Shown here piece after piece: positions 22,529 to 34,184 of a DNA stretch of 64,000 nucleotides (positions within the stretch are counted from its first letter, which is position 1; each line of letters begins with the position of its first letter). Location: contig MU278371.1 of the NCBI GenBank assembly GCA_022385755.1, positions 271,123 through 335,122 on the forward strand. Reading direction: 5' to 3'. A program made the translations under genes and the position numbers. This DNA is from Trametopsis cervina. Lineage: Eukaryota; Basidiomycota; Agaricomycetes; Polyporales; Irpicaceae. The notes beneath the pieces were generated by a model that had not been told where the DNA came from, made no database searches, and was given only the letters and a program-made list of their open reading frames with translations.

Positions 22529-23348
22529 ATGTCGAAAACGTTGAGTAACGGCACCATGGCATTACGCTTCATGCAGAATGCGCAACGTGCAAAAGAGCAA
22601 GCGCAGGTGGAGCTCGAACAGGCGCGAATAAAGGACGAGGCCGAATGGGAGGTCTCACAGGAGACGAAGGATGCATGGGGAATTGCCTCGACATCACCAG
22701 GGTCTGTGTAAGTTTGCGTAACATCCTTGACATTCCGCACGCTGAGGTCAGGCTATCAGGCTATCAGCAGCAGCGGCAGTACACGAGGCTTCCTACATTC
22801 CTTTTCTATTTGCTACCAATCCTGTGGAATCTTCGAGTTCCGTCAGCGGACCTGCACAACCCAAGGGTCGTAGAAAGTTTACCGCCAACGGCAAAGAGGA
22901 GATAAAGAAAACGGTCAGGGTGATTCTTGTGTCCGATTGTCATTACTCACTCGTCATTGAATAGGACGAGTCGAAGCCCACCCCGGAACCACAAATTGAA
23001 CAGGAAGCCCCTCGCCGTTTGACGTCGATATCAGGGTTCAGAGTTCCTCTCTCAAATGAAATGAAAAGCTCCGGCAAGGGGAAATCCAAGTCTGTTCAAG
23101 AGTTGATACGCGAGAACGTCAAGAAACGGCCTTTCGTGCCGACCGATTCTGCTCAGAGTTCTCCTGCTGGTACGAGATTCGTAAAGCCCGCTGGCGTGGA
23201 TGGTCCGTCGGTCATGCGAACTGAGCCTGCCAAGTTTCACGAGGCCAATTCACTGAAGCGGGAGCGAGAACTCCCCTCCGGTGACTCTCCAAGCGCTGAA
23301 ATGAAGAAGAAGCGTAGGAAAAAGAAAGAGGTGCAGCTGATTGAGTAG
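22529..23348 (+). CDS. MPP6: Nuclear exosome cofactor Mpp6 (MPHOSPH6 family), 238 aa
   Basis: Mpp6 tethers the helicase Mtr4 to the nuclear RNA exosome. Exons 22529-22707, 22760-22913 and 22965-23348 chain to 238 aa. The N terminus MSKTLSNGTMALRFMQNAQR matches the family's conserved leader with the M-x-FMQ motif. The mid-segment ISGFRVPLSNEM matches the conserved short exosome-binding box. The rest is basic and disordered, ending in a Lys/Arg-rich tail (KKKRRKKKEVQ) suited to RNA binding and nuclear import. The second intron uses a non-optimal GTCAGG donor. The first intron has tandem duplicated acceptors nine bases apart, allowing a three-residue length variant. The assignment rests on short motifs, but these are characteristic. 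Confidence 0.82.
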
Positions 23349-26300
23349 TGTCTTGCTCGTTGTCACTCTCCAGTCAAGGTCTTGTTTTCTCCAGATGATA
23401 GGGGCAACACCTCATGTTTATCGGAGAATGCTTACCGGCTCGACGACATCGCGTTGTATCTCAACCCTAGAATGCTCACCACACCATCACTGTGCAACTC
23501 TGAATGCTTCTCGGATGACACGTTGAAAGCGGTGCCCGATACCTGCTGGCCACCCTCGCAAGTACGCGCATCTATCCCTTATGGACCTTCCTGGATCGAC
23601 ACCATGTCATTCCTCATTCTCGCTACCATCGCTCCGGATACGCCGTCCTAATAGCAGTAAATCCTACAGCGCTCCGTTCCTGCAAGTCTACGACTTTCTT
23701 ACGTCCAAGCTTGTAAACTTAGATCTCCGTCATATTGCACCGCTACACATCATTCACGACTCATTCGCGGCTTGTCGTCCAGAATTATTCATGTGACCGC
23801 AGTTCCAACAGATGCGTATCACTGCCTAATCGGAATACCATATACACGAACAGCCACCTTCAGCCGTGTTGCCTACATCCGTTCACCCCCGTGATGAAGG
23901 TAGTGCACAGCTTACAGTGTCTCTGACGTTCATCACTTCCCGCCAAGCGGCTGACTCGGACGGCGCACCGATCTCTCCAAAGCAGGAGCGTAAATGTCAT
24001 ATTCGAAGCAACCTGCGCGCTGTGCGTCTTCCAGTTCTTTACACGGCTCTTCTACCGAATGAATATCCTTCTTCTATTACCGTACAGACACCGAGTGCAC
24101 CAGCTGCGGAGGCCTGGAGATCATGGAGAAGATTTGACACTCCACGGTACAGAGCGGTCATATGTGGTTGCAGTGTGATCTGGATAGAACAGAATCGGTC
24201 TGTGGCTGTGAATTTACGTTGGACTATCTTGAGAAACCGACACGAAACAAAGAGAAGCGATGCCGTCTGTATCCGTCCCACCGTTTCAACGGTGCGAAGT
24301 GATCTCCTGAGAATATGAAAGATCTCGAACAAGGAGGCCAAAGATCGTTCCCACGACGTGAACGGCGAGAGCGTAAGGCACAGCAGGTAGCAACCCGTGG
24401 TGCGCGAGAACGATATTCAGGGACAGCGCTGTAACACGATCGAGCGCAAGAAGCAGCAGCTTAACGTACGTTAGGTTGACAGAATATCAAAGCCTGTCCT
24501 CCTCACCAGCCCGACAGGTATCGCGTTGTGGTGCGCCGTTATAGAACTGGTCAAACACAGTCAATGACAGCACAGTACGGTCTGACAGTTCTCCTTGACA
24601 GTGCCCTGGCCATCATGTTCTGTGCTGTGTGAGAGCGATCAGGGGCATTCACGCCATGATACAGAGGACAGGTCACATACTGAACTGGCCAGCTTTGTTG
24701 CCAGCGGCGCAACTTTTATCATCGCCGAACGTCAGGACCTTAAGCTGCGGCAACGAACATAACGGGCGCCGTGGCGTACGGAGAAGGCCAGCGCTGAGAA
24801 GGAGGGAGTTTGTAGCCATAATGCGCGAGCATCTTGACAAGAACGCATATGCAACCAAGACCAGGGTTACATGTGACGGACGCTCAATGTCAAGGCCCGG
24901 GTATACTCCGCCTTCAACGGTGGTTGTATCCTTCGAGTTGAAGCAATGAACAGAATGATTAGTTGGCTCTGTGTTCAGACTGAAGGCGTGCACACCTATA
25001 CATCAGGAACACGTAGCAACGCTGTGCAGAGCCGCGGATTGAATGTGTACAGCAACGACAGATGTATGGATTGGCAGATTGGATATGCTTTTCAATCTCC
25101 CCTGCGGGCTCTCATAAATGACGAGCAGAGCGCAAAGATAACGTATTGAATGTATCTGATTGCACGAATTGGACTGCGGCGGTGAGAGGACTCAGATCAA
25201 CTTGATAGATCATCATCAGAAATGAATGTCACACCGAGGAGTATTGCATATGACAACTTGGCTAGATGCTGCCATATCAATTGAGTCGTCCTAAGTCACG
25301 TTCCTGAAAATCCGTCAGACAATAAGCCGACTCGGTGAACGACAGTGACGACGACTGGTACGTGCATGATCTTGCCTGTCAATTAGAGAGATAGTCCCCA
25401 AAGTAGTTCCGCACCGATCTACGCTCTCATAGTGGAGTGGCGCAAAGATTAATGAGACCAGTTGCTTGTATCACTTCAAATGCAACGTAGAGAAGCTGCG
25501 CCAGTAATTCTGTGGTAGGCAACTGCCCTCAACGAATGATCAGCGCTCCCTCTTACGATGGTCACAGAAATGAACTTACATGGGTAGCGCACATCGGAGA
25601 ACCACAGCCCTCCATCAGCGGCGCTCATATAGTTGTATGCAATGCGGACCCTTGCGCTGCAGCCGGTGGAAAGACATCGGCACCGAGACACCCACGAAAG
25701 GATAGGTGCGATATACTTGCAGAAAGAGGCGTGCCACATAGTACCCGCCAGAATCGAAGACCTGTGAAAGAGAACCAACCCTCCTCATTGAGAGAACAGT
25801 GGGAAAGAAGGTCATACCGGAGTGAACTCTCAGCACAATAGCCATGCTATTAGATACCGGACATTAGAAGACCGATGTAACCGGGGCTATACAGCTCTCT
25901 GTGCTTGAACTGAGCTGTGTTCATATGTCCGACCTGCAAATGTATATGTCGAGGAAACTCACTCACTCAATACATACCTGGACATGGGCGGGTAGATGAT
26001 TCAAATGTGGAGCGGCGTACTTCCCTGGCGTAAAGTGATGAACTCACCAGGCACAGCAAGTGGACGTACCACTTCTCACACAGCGCCACACCTCATTTGC
26101 AGGGATGGACTTGGATGGCAGACGGGGACAGCTAAACTGTCCCAGCGAATAAAGTTATATTTGACGGAGTATGGATAGGTGGAGAACAGCGAGAAGTACG
26201 TACAATAGAGTTTCGTATACAATCCGTGTCGTCGTCTCCCGTTGCGAAGATCGATCCTGCCCGGCACACCCATGAGGATCAAAGCCGTGGGCATGCGAGT

Positions 26301-27839
26301 GCAGGCGTGGAGACTGTATTCGAGGGTGACCGAAGACGCGGCAGCGCTGGTACAATGCTGTATCACGCTGCCAGCGCCCACTGGCAAACGCAACAGCGAG
26401 AGTTTGACTGTGTAGCCACCTGTACTAATATTTCCATATCGGCGAGAGACTTATCGCCGGCCTGTTGTCCGATTGAGGGTCCATGGATGATGAAATTCCG
26501 AGGACCGACATTGACAGTGATGCATACGTGAACTCGGCTGAAGACCGGTCGCAGAATGGGGGGTTGGCAAACAAGCTGTGCGTCGCCCGCGTTCTGTCAA
26601 GAGGTGTCATACTCCATAAAAGGTTCGCACGCAGACGAGGCTAGAAGCAGCTCCGTTCGGACGAACCGAGATAGCAAGGAGCTGATTGCAGGATGCGGAT
26701 GATGTTCGGTACGTCGGTACATTTTGCATTACTTGAGGGAATTCGGCAGGAGAATCCAGCAAAGAGGTAACCTTTGCCTGCCAAAGTTTAAGTATAGTAG
26801 CAGAGGGGCAGCCGACGATCTCATGGCGGTCCGGAGGAATTACGATCCCTGGGCTGAGGGATTGCAGGGGCGACCCGTTCCGAGAAGACCGTTCTGATAT
26901 GGGCACGTTGGTTTTCTGGATCCTCGACATATGGGAACGCGTTGCCCAGAGCGCTGTGGTACCTGTCGACTTCCATCAAGCAGAAACTGTCAGGGCGAAA
27001 GCCTTGAGTAGTCTCGGCGTCTGAAGCAATGACAACGTCAGCGTCGACGGGTGACATGGGGAGCCATCTACACATTGAGATATATCAATGCAGCCCGGGT
27101 GGCGATGGGAAATGGCTTCCACGTACCCGTCCGTGGTCTTCGCGTGTCCTGCGACGGTCACGTACTTGAAATTGTGGCTGAGGCTGTCCGCGGAACGTCC
27201 AAGGAGATCCGATTCAGAGACTGTGGAACATTTGAACCTTCTGCGTGGCCTATTTGGGTGCCAGCAACAGCGCTGGATACCGGTTCTGACGCGAGGGCTC
27301 GTGTTGGTCGAGGAGAGAACTCCGAAATGGCCTGGACAGCGCCATTCTGGAAGCAAGTTCCACCCTTGTTACCTCACCTGCTGATAGGATGTAACGTGGC
27401 CTGTCGAATCAATGGTGCATTATGTCTTCACTTACCACGATGATACGGCGGTCGTATGTGGTAAAGAGCAGGCCGTCGTGCATAGCCCCGCTGCAGGGAT
27501 ATTTGCACAGAACAAACACGAAACGACCCTATCTTGCTGTATATGGCATGCTGTTAACATTACTGCGCCGAAATGACTCGATTGCAGCTAAGCGGCGAGT
27601 ACTTTATCTGGCAACGGACCGGACGAAATGGACGGCGACCATCTCTTGGGGCAATCGCACGTATGGGTGTGTCATTAAACTTCTTGTAGCCTGGCCTGCA
27701 ACAGACGACCAGACGTTGTTGCTTTCCTGGGAAGAAACCAAGCGGCACTTACAATCACGGAGGTATATAAAGCGCTTGTGTCGCCTGTCTCTGATTCCCA
27801 GCTTCCCCCTCCCGAGGTTCCGCTGCAGATCCCCCTGCA
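23349..27839. other. Large region without a chainable gene
   Basis: About 4.5 kb in which no gene model could be built. On the minus strand, several segments translate to plausible membrane-protein sequence. Examples are a hydrophobic stretch at about 24300-24480 (VTALSLNIVLAHHGLLPAV) and one at about 25430-25510 (LLAQLLYVAFEVIQATGL). Polar exon-like pieces occur at 26425-26610, 26821-27040 and 27170-27360. They may belong to one or two multi-exon membrane protein genes, or to decayed copies. I could not find start codons and consistent splice phases to link them. Confidence 0.5.
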
Positions 27840-28908
27840 ATGAGTACTGCCACCACTACCTTTCACCTGAGACCCATCTCCCGCGGCGGAAACACTTCTC
27901 CCAGTCCCAGCTCTTCCACTGTCAGCGATCGGAGCCCACCGCCTCACCGCGACGCAAAACAACCCAGAGCCAGTATGTCTGGACCTCATACAACAAACGA
28001 CAGCCAGCCGCGACGACCCTTTTCTTCACTGTCTATAAGAGGTGCGTGCGCTAGGGTGAATTGAGCGAGGTTAAGGCTCATCGTCGAGTTACAGACTTGG
28101 ATCTGTCTGTCACCCCTGACATGCAGGCACGAAAGTACCCTGCGCCACCAACAGGGCACGAGCTCATGGCACTCTTTCCGCCTGCTCCCCCCGTCAACGT
28201 AGGCTCAGGGCCCACAAGCGGGTTCTTCCTTGCAGAGGAACGCGCCTTTTTCGCCAAAGGGGGCAATGAGATGGTTCGTGTGCGCATAGAGGTCGACATG
28301 CCTCGCGACGGAGACCCTGAGTCATATGTCAGATCAAAGCATCGCGACAGCGCCGCCATGCAGCGGTGGCATTCCGACTCGACGTCGCCGCGGTCGCAAA
28401 CGCTTTCGCCTCAGACCACATCTCCACACGATCATATCCCTCCTTCTCTTCCCTCGCAGCACGCTAGCCAAGTCCGACCACCTCGGAGCGGTCCGATATC
28501 CGTTAATACTCAACCCGTGTACCCCATCGTGTCGCATACCACTCCACAAACCCCCTTTCCAGCCCACCTACATTCTCCGTCAAATGGGCCACATGCCCCC
28601 TTCCCGCAACACACCTCGCCGCAGGAGCATCATCACCCCGTGGTTGCCCCCCTCGAGTCCGATGAGCTAAGAGATGACCCAGACGAGGCTTGGCGACGCC
28701 CGATGCCCCACAGCCAGCGTCGGCGCGCTGGGAAGCATACCAAGCGCGTTGTTGTCAAGTAAGTCCGGTGGCTGGTCCCGTCTTTTCTGAGGTAAGATCA
28801 AGGTTCTTTACTCCGAAAGAAGACACTACTCACCTTCTATCTAGGAAGTGTTACGTCTTGATACCCTACCGTTATCTTATGTCAGTCGCCACGATCCCCA
28901 ACGCCTAA
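27840..28908 (+). CDS. Conserved-looking Pro/Ser-rich protein, 289 or 309 aa
   Basis: I do not recognise a named family. Exons 27840-28041 and 28095-28762 give 289 aa ending GKHTKRVVVK. The 5' part is Ser/Pro-rich. The most ordered-looking segment is LDLSVTPDMQARKYPAPPTG through FFLAEERAFFAKGGNEMVRV and VRIEVDMPRDGDPESYV, a short globular region of about 90 residues. The remainder is a His/Pro/Ser-rich disordered tract and a basic end. The stop TAA at 28760 lies inside a perfect GTAAGT donor. Splicing 28758 to 28845 would replace the last residue with a 21-residue alternative tail ending at 28908 (309 aa). Which end is used cannot be decided from sequence. No signal peptide or membrane helix was seen in the 289-aa form. 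Confidence 0.65.
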
Positions 28909-31739
28909 CGAATCACTCGTAATGTCACCTTAGAGTTCCCTTGACGCAGCTATTTGACGATGACGAGTTCCTCATGTCGGGCTTGTGCTCCCCGCATCCT
29001 CCGATATTCAGTATTTCCCTCGTGCAACGTTGCAGCGGCATTGGACACGCATGGACGACGCAGTTCGCGTTTCTCCTTGTCCTGCTCTGCTTGTACACGC
29101 CTTACCGACGGGTCGGACCGCCCGAATATGTATATGATCGCGAAATGAATTGCTGCAACGTTGATCACGATCGAGCGGGGCACGGCTATCGCCAAATTCA
29201 TGGCAAGTTAACACTGGATCTGGCTGCCTTACATCGCTCATTTGCTTCCGCGCAAGGGGCGCACACGCTCGGTGTTCCTGAGACGCGCGGCGTATGGCAG
29301 CTGATAACTAGGAATGACGGAACGAGCTGCTGCCTGGAACACCGCCTACACATGTCGGTTCGAGCGCCACAGGTCCAGCTTTCGCGATAATGGCGAGTCA
29401 TACGGTGCTGAGCGTTACTTCCGCTGGGAAATCTTCAGACAGCTTCTGTTGTGGCGCAGCGTTAGTCGATAGCAGCCGCGTTCAAGCGCGGCTCCGTTTA
29501 TGTTTCGAAAATAAGGGGATCGCCACGAAAAGGACGAATACTAACACGCACCCGGTCGCGCCTTCTTTGTCCTGGTAGTCTTCGGCTTGTTGGCCTAGGC
29601 GTGCGACGTGCACTTCGATTAGGCTTAGCCGGCTAGCGAGAAAAGAGCTTTTGTATTCCGAACCCCAAGAACGTCGGACGAACTTGTGATAGAGGTGGGA
29701 CTAGCGTCGTCGTTACACGTAAGAGGAGGATATTCGGTACGAGTCTCATGAGGGCAGGCGAGAACTGATTCGCCGCGTGTGTCCCAGCGGGGAGACGAAT
29801 GCTGCCGGCTCGGCATTATGCAGGAGGACACACCTGCGTTTCAGTCGAAACTTTACTGTACTCGAACAACGAAGCATACGTACTTGCACAGGCGTGTGCA
29901 CCACCTCGGGCATCCCCTAGTCCGTGGGCATGTACACTCCCGTGCTTTGTGTTTCATCGGCGCCTCCTCGCCATCTTCGTAAAACGAAGGCATGTTGTGG
30001 AAGAAACACAAGTCGATTCTATCGCATCCGATACTCATATAATAATGTCCAGAGTAGTCTGTAAAAGCAGTTATAAGCAAATAGGAAGCCACATGTGTGA
30101 GAATCGAGTCTTTGAGAACTCGCACCAGTCCAGACCGTCACACGCAACCGCGGAGTTCATCTGCTAGTACATCTGGAAATTACGTTTCTTAAATCAGCGA
30201 TGACTATTGAGCCAATTGGAGAGGAAAACGAGCATACCCCGGGCGTCTAGGTGGCATTGCATGTGGGTAGTGCATAGTGTATGTTCACCGCTTCTCTCGG
30301 TGCCCTGTGTTTCTTTAGAAGGCCGCCTAGCTCATGTGTGAGGTCACCAGGTAATTGAAAGGCTGGATGTCGGAAGTAGCAGCACGTCACCAATGTCGCA
30401 CCCGTCAACACAAAGAGTGAAGTATATAAAGAGTGCGACAAGCTTCAAAAAGCTCCCTATGTGGTGTGAAAGTCGATGTCCCGAGAACGCCGTCCGCTGT
30501 CAGACTATATCAGGAAGCTATCTAAGACTTGAATAGCTAAAGAACCCTTTTCAGGAAATGCTGGAGAGTTGTGAGGTTAGGCAACTGAATATCAGCTTTT
30601 GTGATAAGAGGAGGATTATGCGGCGTACGGCTCCTATAGTTCATGGGTCTATATCGAAAGCTTAACGGGTCCGTGAGACCTAACGGCAAACGACGATTCG
30701 GATGATTCGATGCGGCATCAACAATCACGACCTGGTGAATATGTGGAACAGTATAAGCACTTTTGAAAAGATACTATAACGTAAGAGAACCTAAAACGTC
30801 ACCCCAGTTGTATGTAACTTCAACAATAGTGCTGCCTGCGTGGCACTACTGAGGAAGTATAGGGCAGGGTACTGGGGCACATATCTGTCTGTCGAGGTCT
30901 TGCGACTCCTGCCGCGAATGTATGCGCCAAAAAACGCTAAACAATGGCTATCCCTCTGAGAACATCCTTTGTAGAGATATGCTAACCTTCAGCCGTGCAG
31001 ATATCTCTTGTATGCAGCTGAGGCTCACCAAGGTCTCGATAGTCAGAGGCGATGGACAAGCTCTGCAGCTTGCTAGCCTTCAGTAAGGAATCATCTACCT
31101 GGAAATAACGAGATACTGTACTTGGCGTGTTTACTGTGAAAGGTAAAATTCTTGATGTCCTTTTGCCACAGACATGAACCGCAGAAATTCAAGTAACTTG
31201 GTACTTGACAGGCACAGGCATCTACGTTCAACGTAGGTGCTCATCCCTGTCGGACAGAGTGCAACTCGTTCATCGTAGCAATGCCGTCGTGCCCCGGATG
31301 CGTTGAGGTTTCCACCAGCATCAAGTACCGCCAGCTATAGTCCGTGGTCCGCGGAGTCTGAACGAGAACGAACCGATCTGATCTTCTCCCGTCATTACTA
31401 GCGTCTGTTCAGTAACTCAATAACAACCAAAAGCTGGGCCTTGACGAACGCGGCAGTAGGTCATAGTATGATTATATAGTTGCACACACCCAGCTTACAG
31501 ACAGTTGCTAACGCACAACTCGGATAGCTCATCCCACACATAGAGAAACAGCTTATTGGTTCTTCCGTACTCCAGAACTCAATCCGAAGATGGTGCGTGA
31601 ACATTCCCATGGTTGTAGAGATCCTTCCTGATGTTGATGCGACCAATCTTGTCTCGCACTTCTCTTATTTCGCCGTGCATCTACATTTTACATTACCGTC
31701 GCTACGACGAGATAGTCAAGTAAGAGAACAGACAAACAG
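28909..31739. other. Gene-poor region
   Basis: About 2.8 kb with only short frames on both strands. A minus-strand frame near 30247-30430 carries one hydrophobic segment (SLYTSLFVLTGATLVTCCY) but lacks an ATG. A small perfect stem-loop (ctacgtt-c-aacgtag) lies at about 31211-31225. No transposon, tRNA or repeat array was identified. Confidence 0.45.
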
Positions 31740-32986
31740 ATGGAGGATGCTATCGCACAGTTTGTCGGTGTCACAGGGGCCAGGTGAGTCCGCCCAGCTG
31801 ATCATTGGTCGTCTGTGGCTGGTCTGCCATGATATGTGGTGATAACGACCTTTCATAGCTAATGATTATACTCCACAGCTCAAGAGATGCAAAGAAATAC
31901 CTAGAGAAACACAATCGTCGCGTGGACCTCGCGATCGATGCTTTCTATAACGATCCAAATGCCCATCGACCATCGCACTCGTCAGGTCCTTCAACGAGCA
32001 AATTGAACCAGCTGTTCGACACGTACAAAGGTACAGCAACGCAACCACTACCCTTCGCACGATAGATCGCCGTATCTTACGGGTGTTATAGATCCCGACG
32101 AGGATGAGATTACAGTCAACGGAACGATCAAACTGTGTCAAGATCTGGCGGTAGATCCAGAGGATGTTGTGCTACTTGCTGTGGCGTACGAATTGAAGTC
32201 TCCAGGGATGGGTGAATGGACTCGTAAAGGCTGGGTTGACGGATGGAAAGCTATCGGGTAGGTCGCGTAGCTCCCTCTTCCCCACGAAGTTCCCGCTTTG
32301 CCGTCTTTGACTCACAGTGCGATCAAACCGCGGCCTCTAGATGCGACAGTATTCCAACAATGAAGACCGCTCTTCTCAGACTAAGGGACAGGCTAGGGTC
32401 CGATGCCCCCTACTTTCAGCAAGTGTACAACTATACTTTCGAATTCGCCCGACCGACGGGGCAGCGTAGTCTCGGTACGTTACCGTTGTCACTTTAGGTT
32501 CCGTCTGCGGCAGAGTGGGTGGCTAACAGAGGAATGCAGGGCTAGACATGGCGCAAGGCTTCTGGGCTTTGCTCATCCCACACGGTGTACAAGGCGGAGC
32601 GCTGTCCCATAAAAGGGAAGACGGGGATGACGATGCGATGGGCATTGATGAGGAAGGGTGGCAAGAAGAATATCTGGAATGGTGGTTCGAATATCTCACC
32701 AGCAAGGGTGTGAAAGGCGTCAGTAAGGATGTTTGGCAGATGGTGCGTCAATTCTCGGCGGCCGGTCGCGAAGACAGAGTAGCTGACTTATGACCTGAAA
32801 GTTCTTGGAATTCGTGCGCACTATTGACGCGAAATTCGAGAAGTATGATGCTGAAGGTAACGTTTGGTCTTCTTCCAATGCCGTACATGTTACGCAACAC
32901 TCACAACATCTCCTCCAGCCGCTTGGCCCTCCGCTATTGACGACTTCGTGGAGTTCGCGAAGCAGCGTATATCCTCAGATAATTAG
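31740..32986 (+). CDS. DCN1: Dcn1-like NEDD8 E3 ligase component (DCUN1D)
   Basis: Dcn1 binds cullins and Ubc12 to stimulate cullin neddylation, which activates cullin-RING ubiquitin ligases. The first exon starts MEDAIAQFVGVTGAS at 31740 and is spliced to SRDAKKYLEKHNRRVDLAID, forming an N-terminal UBA-type domain (residues about 1-45). The PONY/cullin-binding domain follows: LCQDLAVDPEDVVLLAVAYE, then SMKTALLRLRDRLG-type helices, YNYTFEFARPTGQRSLGLD, EYLEWWFEYLTSKGVKGVS and a C-terminal AAWPSAIDDFVEF helix ending at the stop in 32984-32986. Splice sites join all these in frame through about six short introns. The domain order and length match fungal Dcn1. Confidence 0.93.
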
Positions 32987-33490
32987 GGTTCGTAGCATGG
33001 AAGATCGTACACACTTCCACAACATCACCTTCCGGATGAAATAAGGGTTACATGGGACCTGTCAATGAACTGTGGTACACCATGTAAAATATGCTGTAGA
33101 GATGTATAAGGAACCGGGTACTGCAATGTATTTTTGTCGGCTTTACGCGACCAGTTTGCCGGACCGAGTGAAAATATAAAACATCAGTGGTAGTTCGCTT
33201 GCTGAATTGGAAGGACTCGTTTGTCAACGACACCATGAGGCGTGTATGTCCCTGTGAGATCTGGCTGAAGACTGTACGGAGCGGACATGAAGGGGAGGCT
33301 TCTTTGAGTCATAGTCCTGTGCATATTAACGAGGTCTACACGCATGAAGACGCATGTACTGTATAACCATATTGACAGGTTCTGAATATCGTGGCGATGA
33401 AACCGTCAACCGGAAATTTGCGTAATTTCTACAGACCGTTCAGCCACAACTACACGGGCAGAATTGCGGATAGCGTACAAAGCCCCCAGT
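32987..33490. other. Convergent 3' intergenic region
   Basis: The gap between the DCN1 stop and the Rpp14-like stop on the opposite strand. No gene was recognised. Confidence 0.45.
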
Positions 33491-33861
33491 TCAGAAAGTA
33501 CCAATGGGGAGTAGGGACGGCAAAAATGTCGAGTCCTTGACTAAGGACAGGTTCGGCGAAGCTGAGGATGCTGCCACAGCTGCCATTATTCTTGTGGCAT
33601 CCCTGACGTTTACGGGGCAAGCCTTCAGTAGATATTCATGTCTGATTGTGGCAGACGGGCTTACGTAGGTCGGGCTCGCAAAACAAGTGCATCTCCTTTG
33701 TCAGAGATCCACAAGATGTCTATCTGTGTATTTGCAGAGGTCAGTCCAAAGGACTGGAGCAGCGCATCTTGCAAAATCTTGCGCGCTGTGAGGGCGTCAC
33801 TACAGGCAGGAGAAATGGCAAAGCGGAGATAATGATAGGTTGCTTTGTAACCTCCTGCCAT
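33491..33861 (-). CDS. Rpp14-like RNase P/MRP protein subunit, 98 aa
   Basis: Rpp14/Pop8-type proteins are small subunits of RNase P and RNase MRP, which process pre-tRNA and pre-rRNA. Two exons (33665-33861 and 33491-33590) give 98 aa. The sequence YKATYHYLRFAISP, TARKILQDALLQSFGLTSAN, then DILWISDKGDALVLRARP shows the alpha-beta sandwich pattern of the Rpp14/Pop5 family, with the conserved helix followed by a D-I-L-x-I strand and an R-x-R-x-P end. The protein is small and easily missed. The start at 33861 is the first suitable ATG; a short upstream exon cannot be excluded. It is divergent from the DHHC gene, with 323 bp between the start codons. The subunit name is a family-level call. Confidence 0.7.
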
Positions 33862-34184
33862 ACTAATACAGCTCAGCCATTGAAAGTGCAAGAGAGTGCC
33901 TTTCACCTACGGTCGTAAGCAATTCACACAACACTGATCATGGCCGTTTTGGTTGGCAAGACTTTTGATCCGTTGATCCTGCAGCGGGTATCCACGTGTC
34001 ACAACATTCCCTCAGTGACCTCATCAACTTTACGAGCCTTTCTCGACTTCCTTACACACACTCCTACTCTCTTCTGCTTTGTATTCTTCTCCTCTTGGCT
34101 TGTTGACGTCCCTATCGAATTCCATGCGCTAATTTGCTTCAAGTTACCTCTCATATAACAGCTTCGCTCTATCACACAACCTAT

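Noticed and set aside
28941..29390. 149-codon plus-strand frame after the Pro-rich protein
   Set aside because: Irregular composition, no splice partner and no recognisable motif. An antisense frame of similar length exists, which argues for chance.
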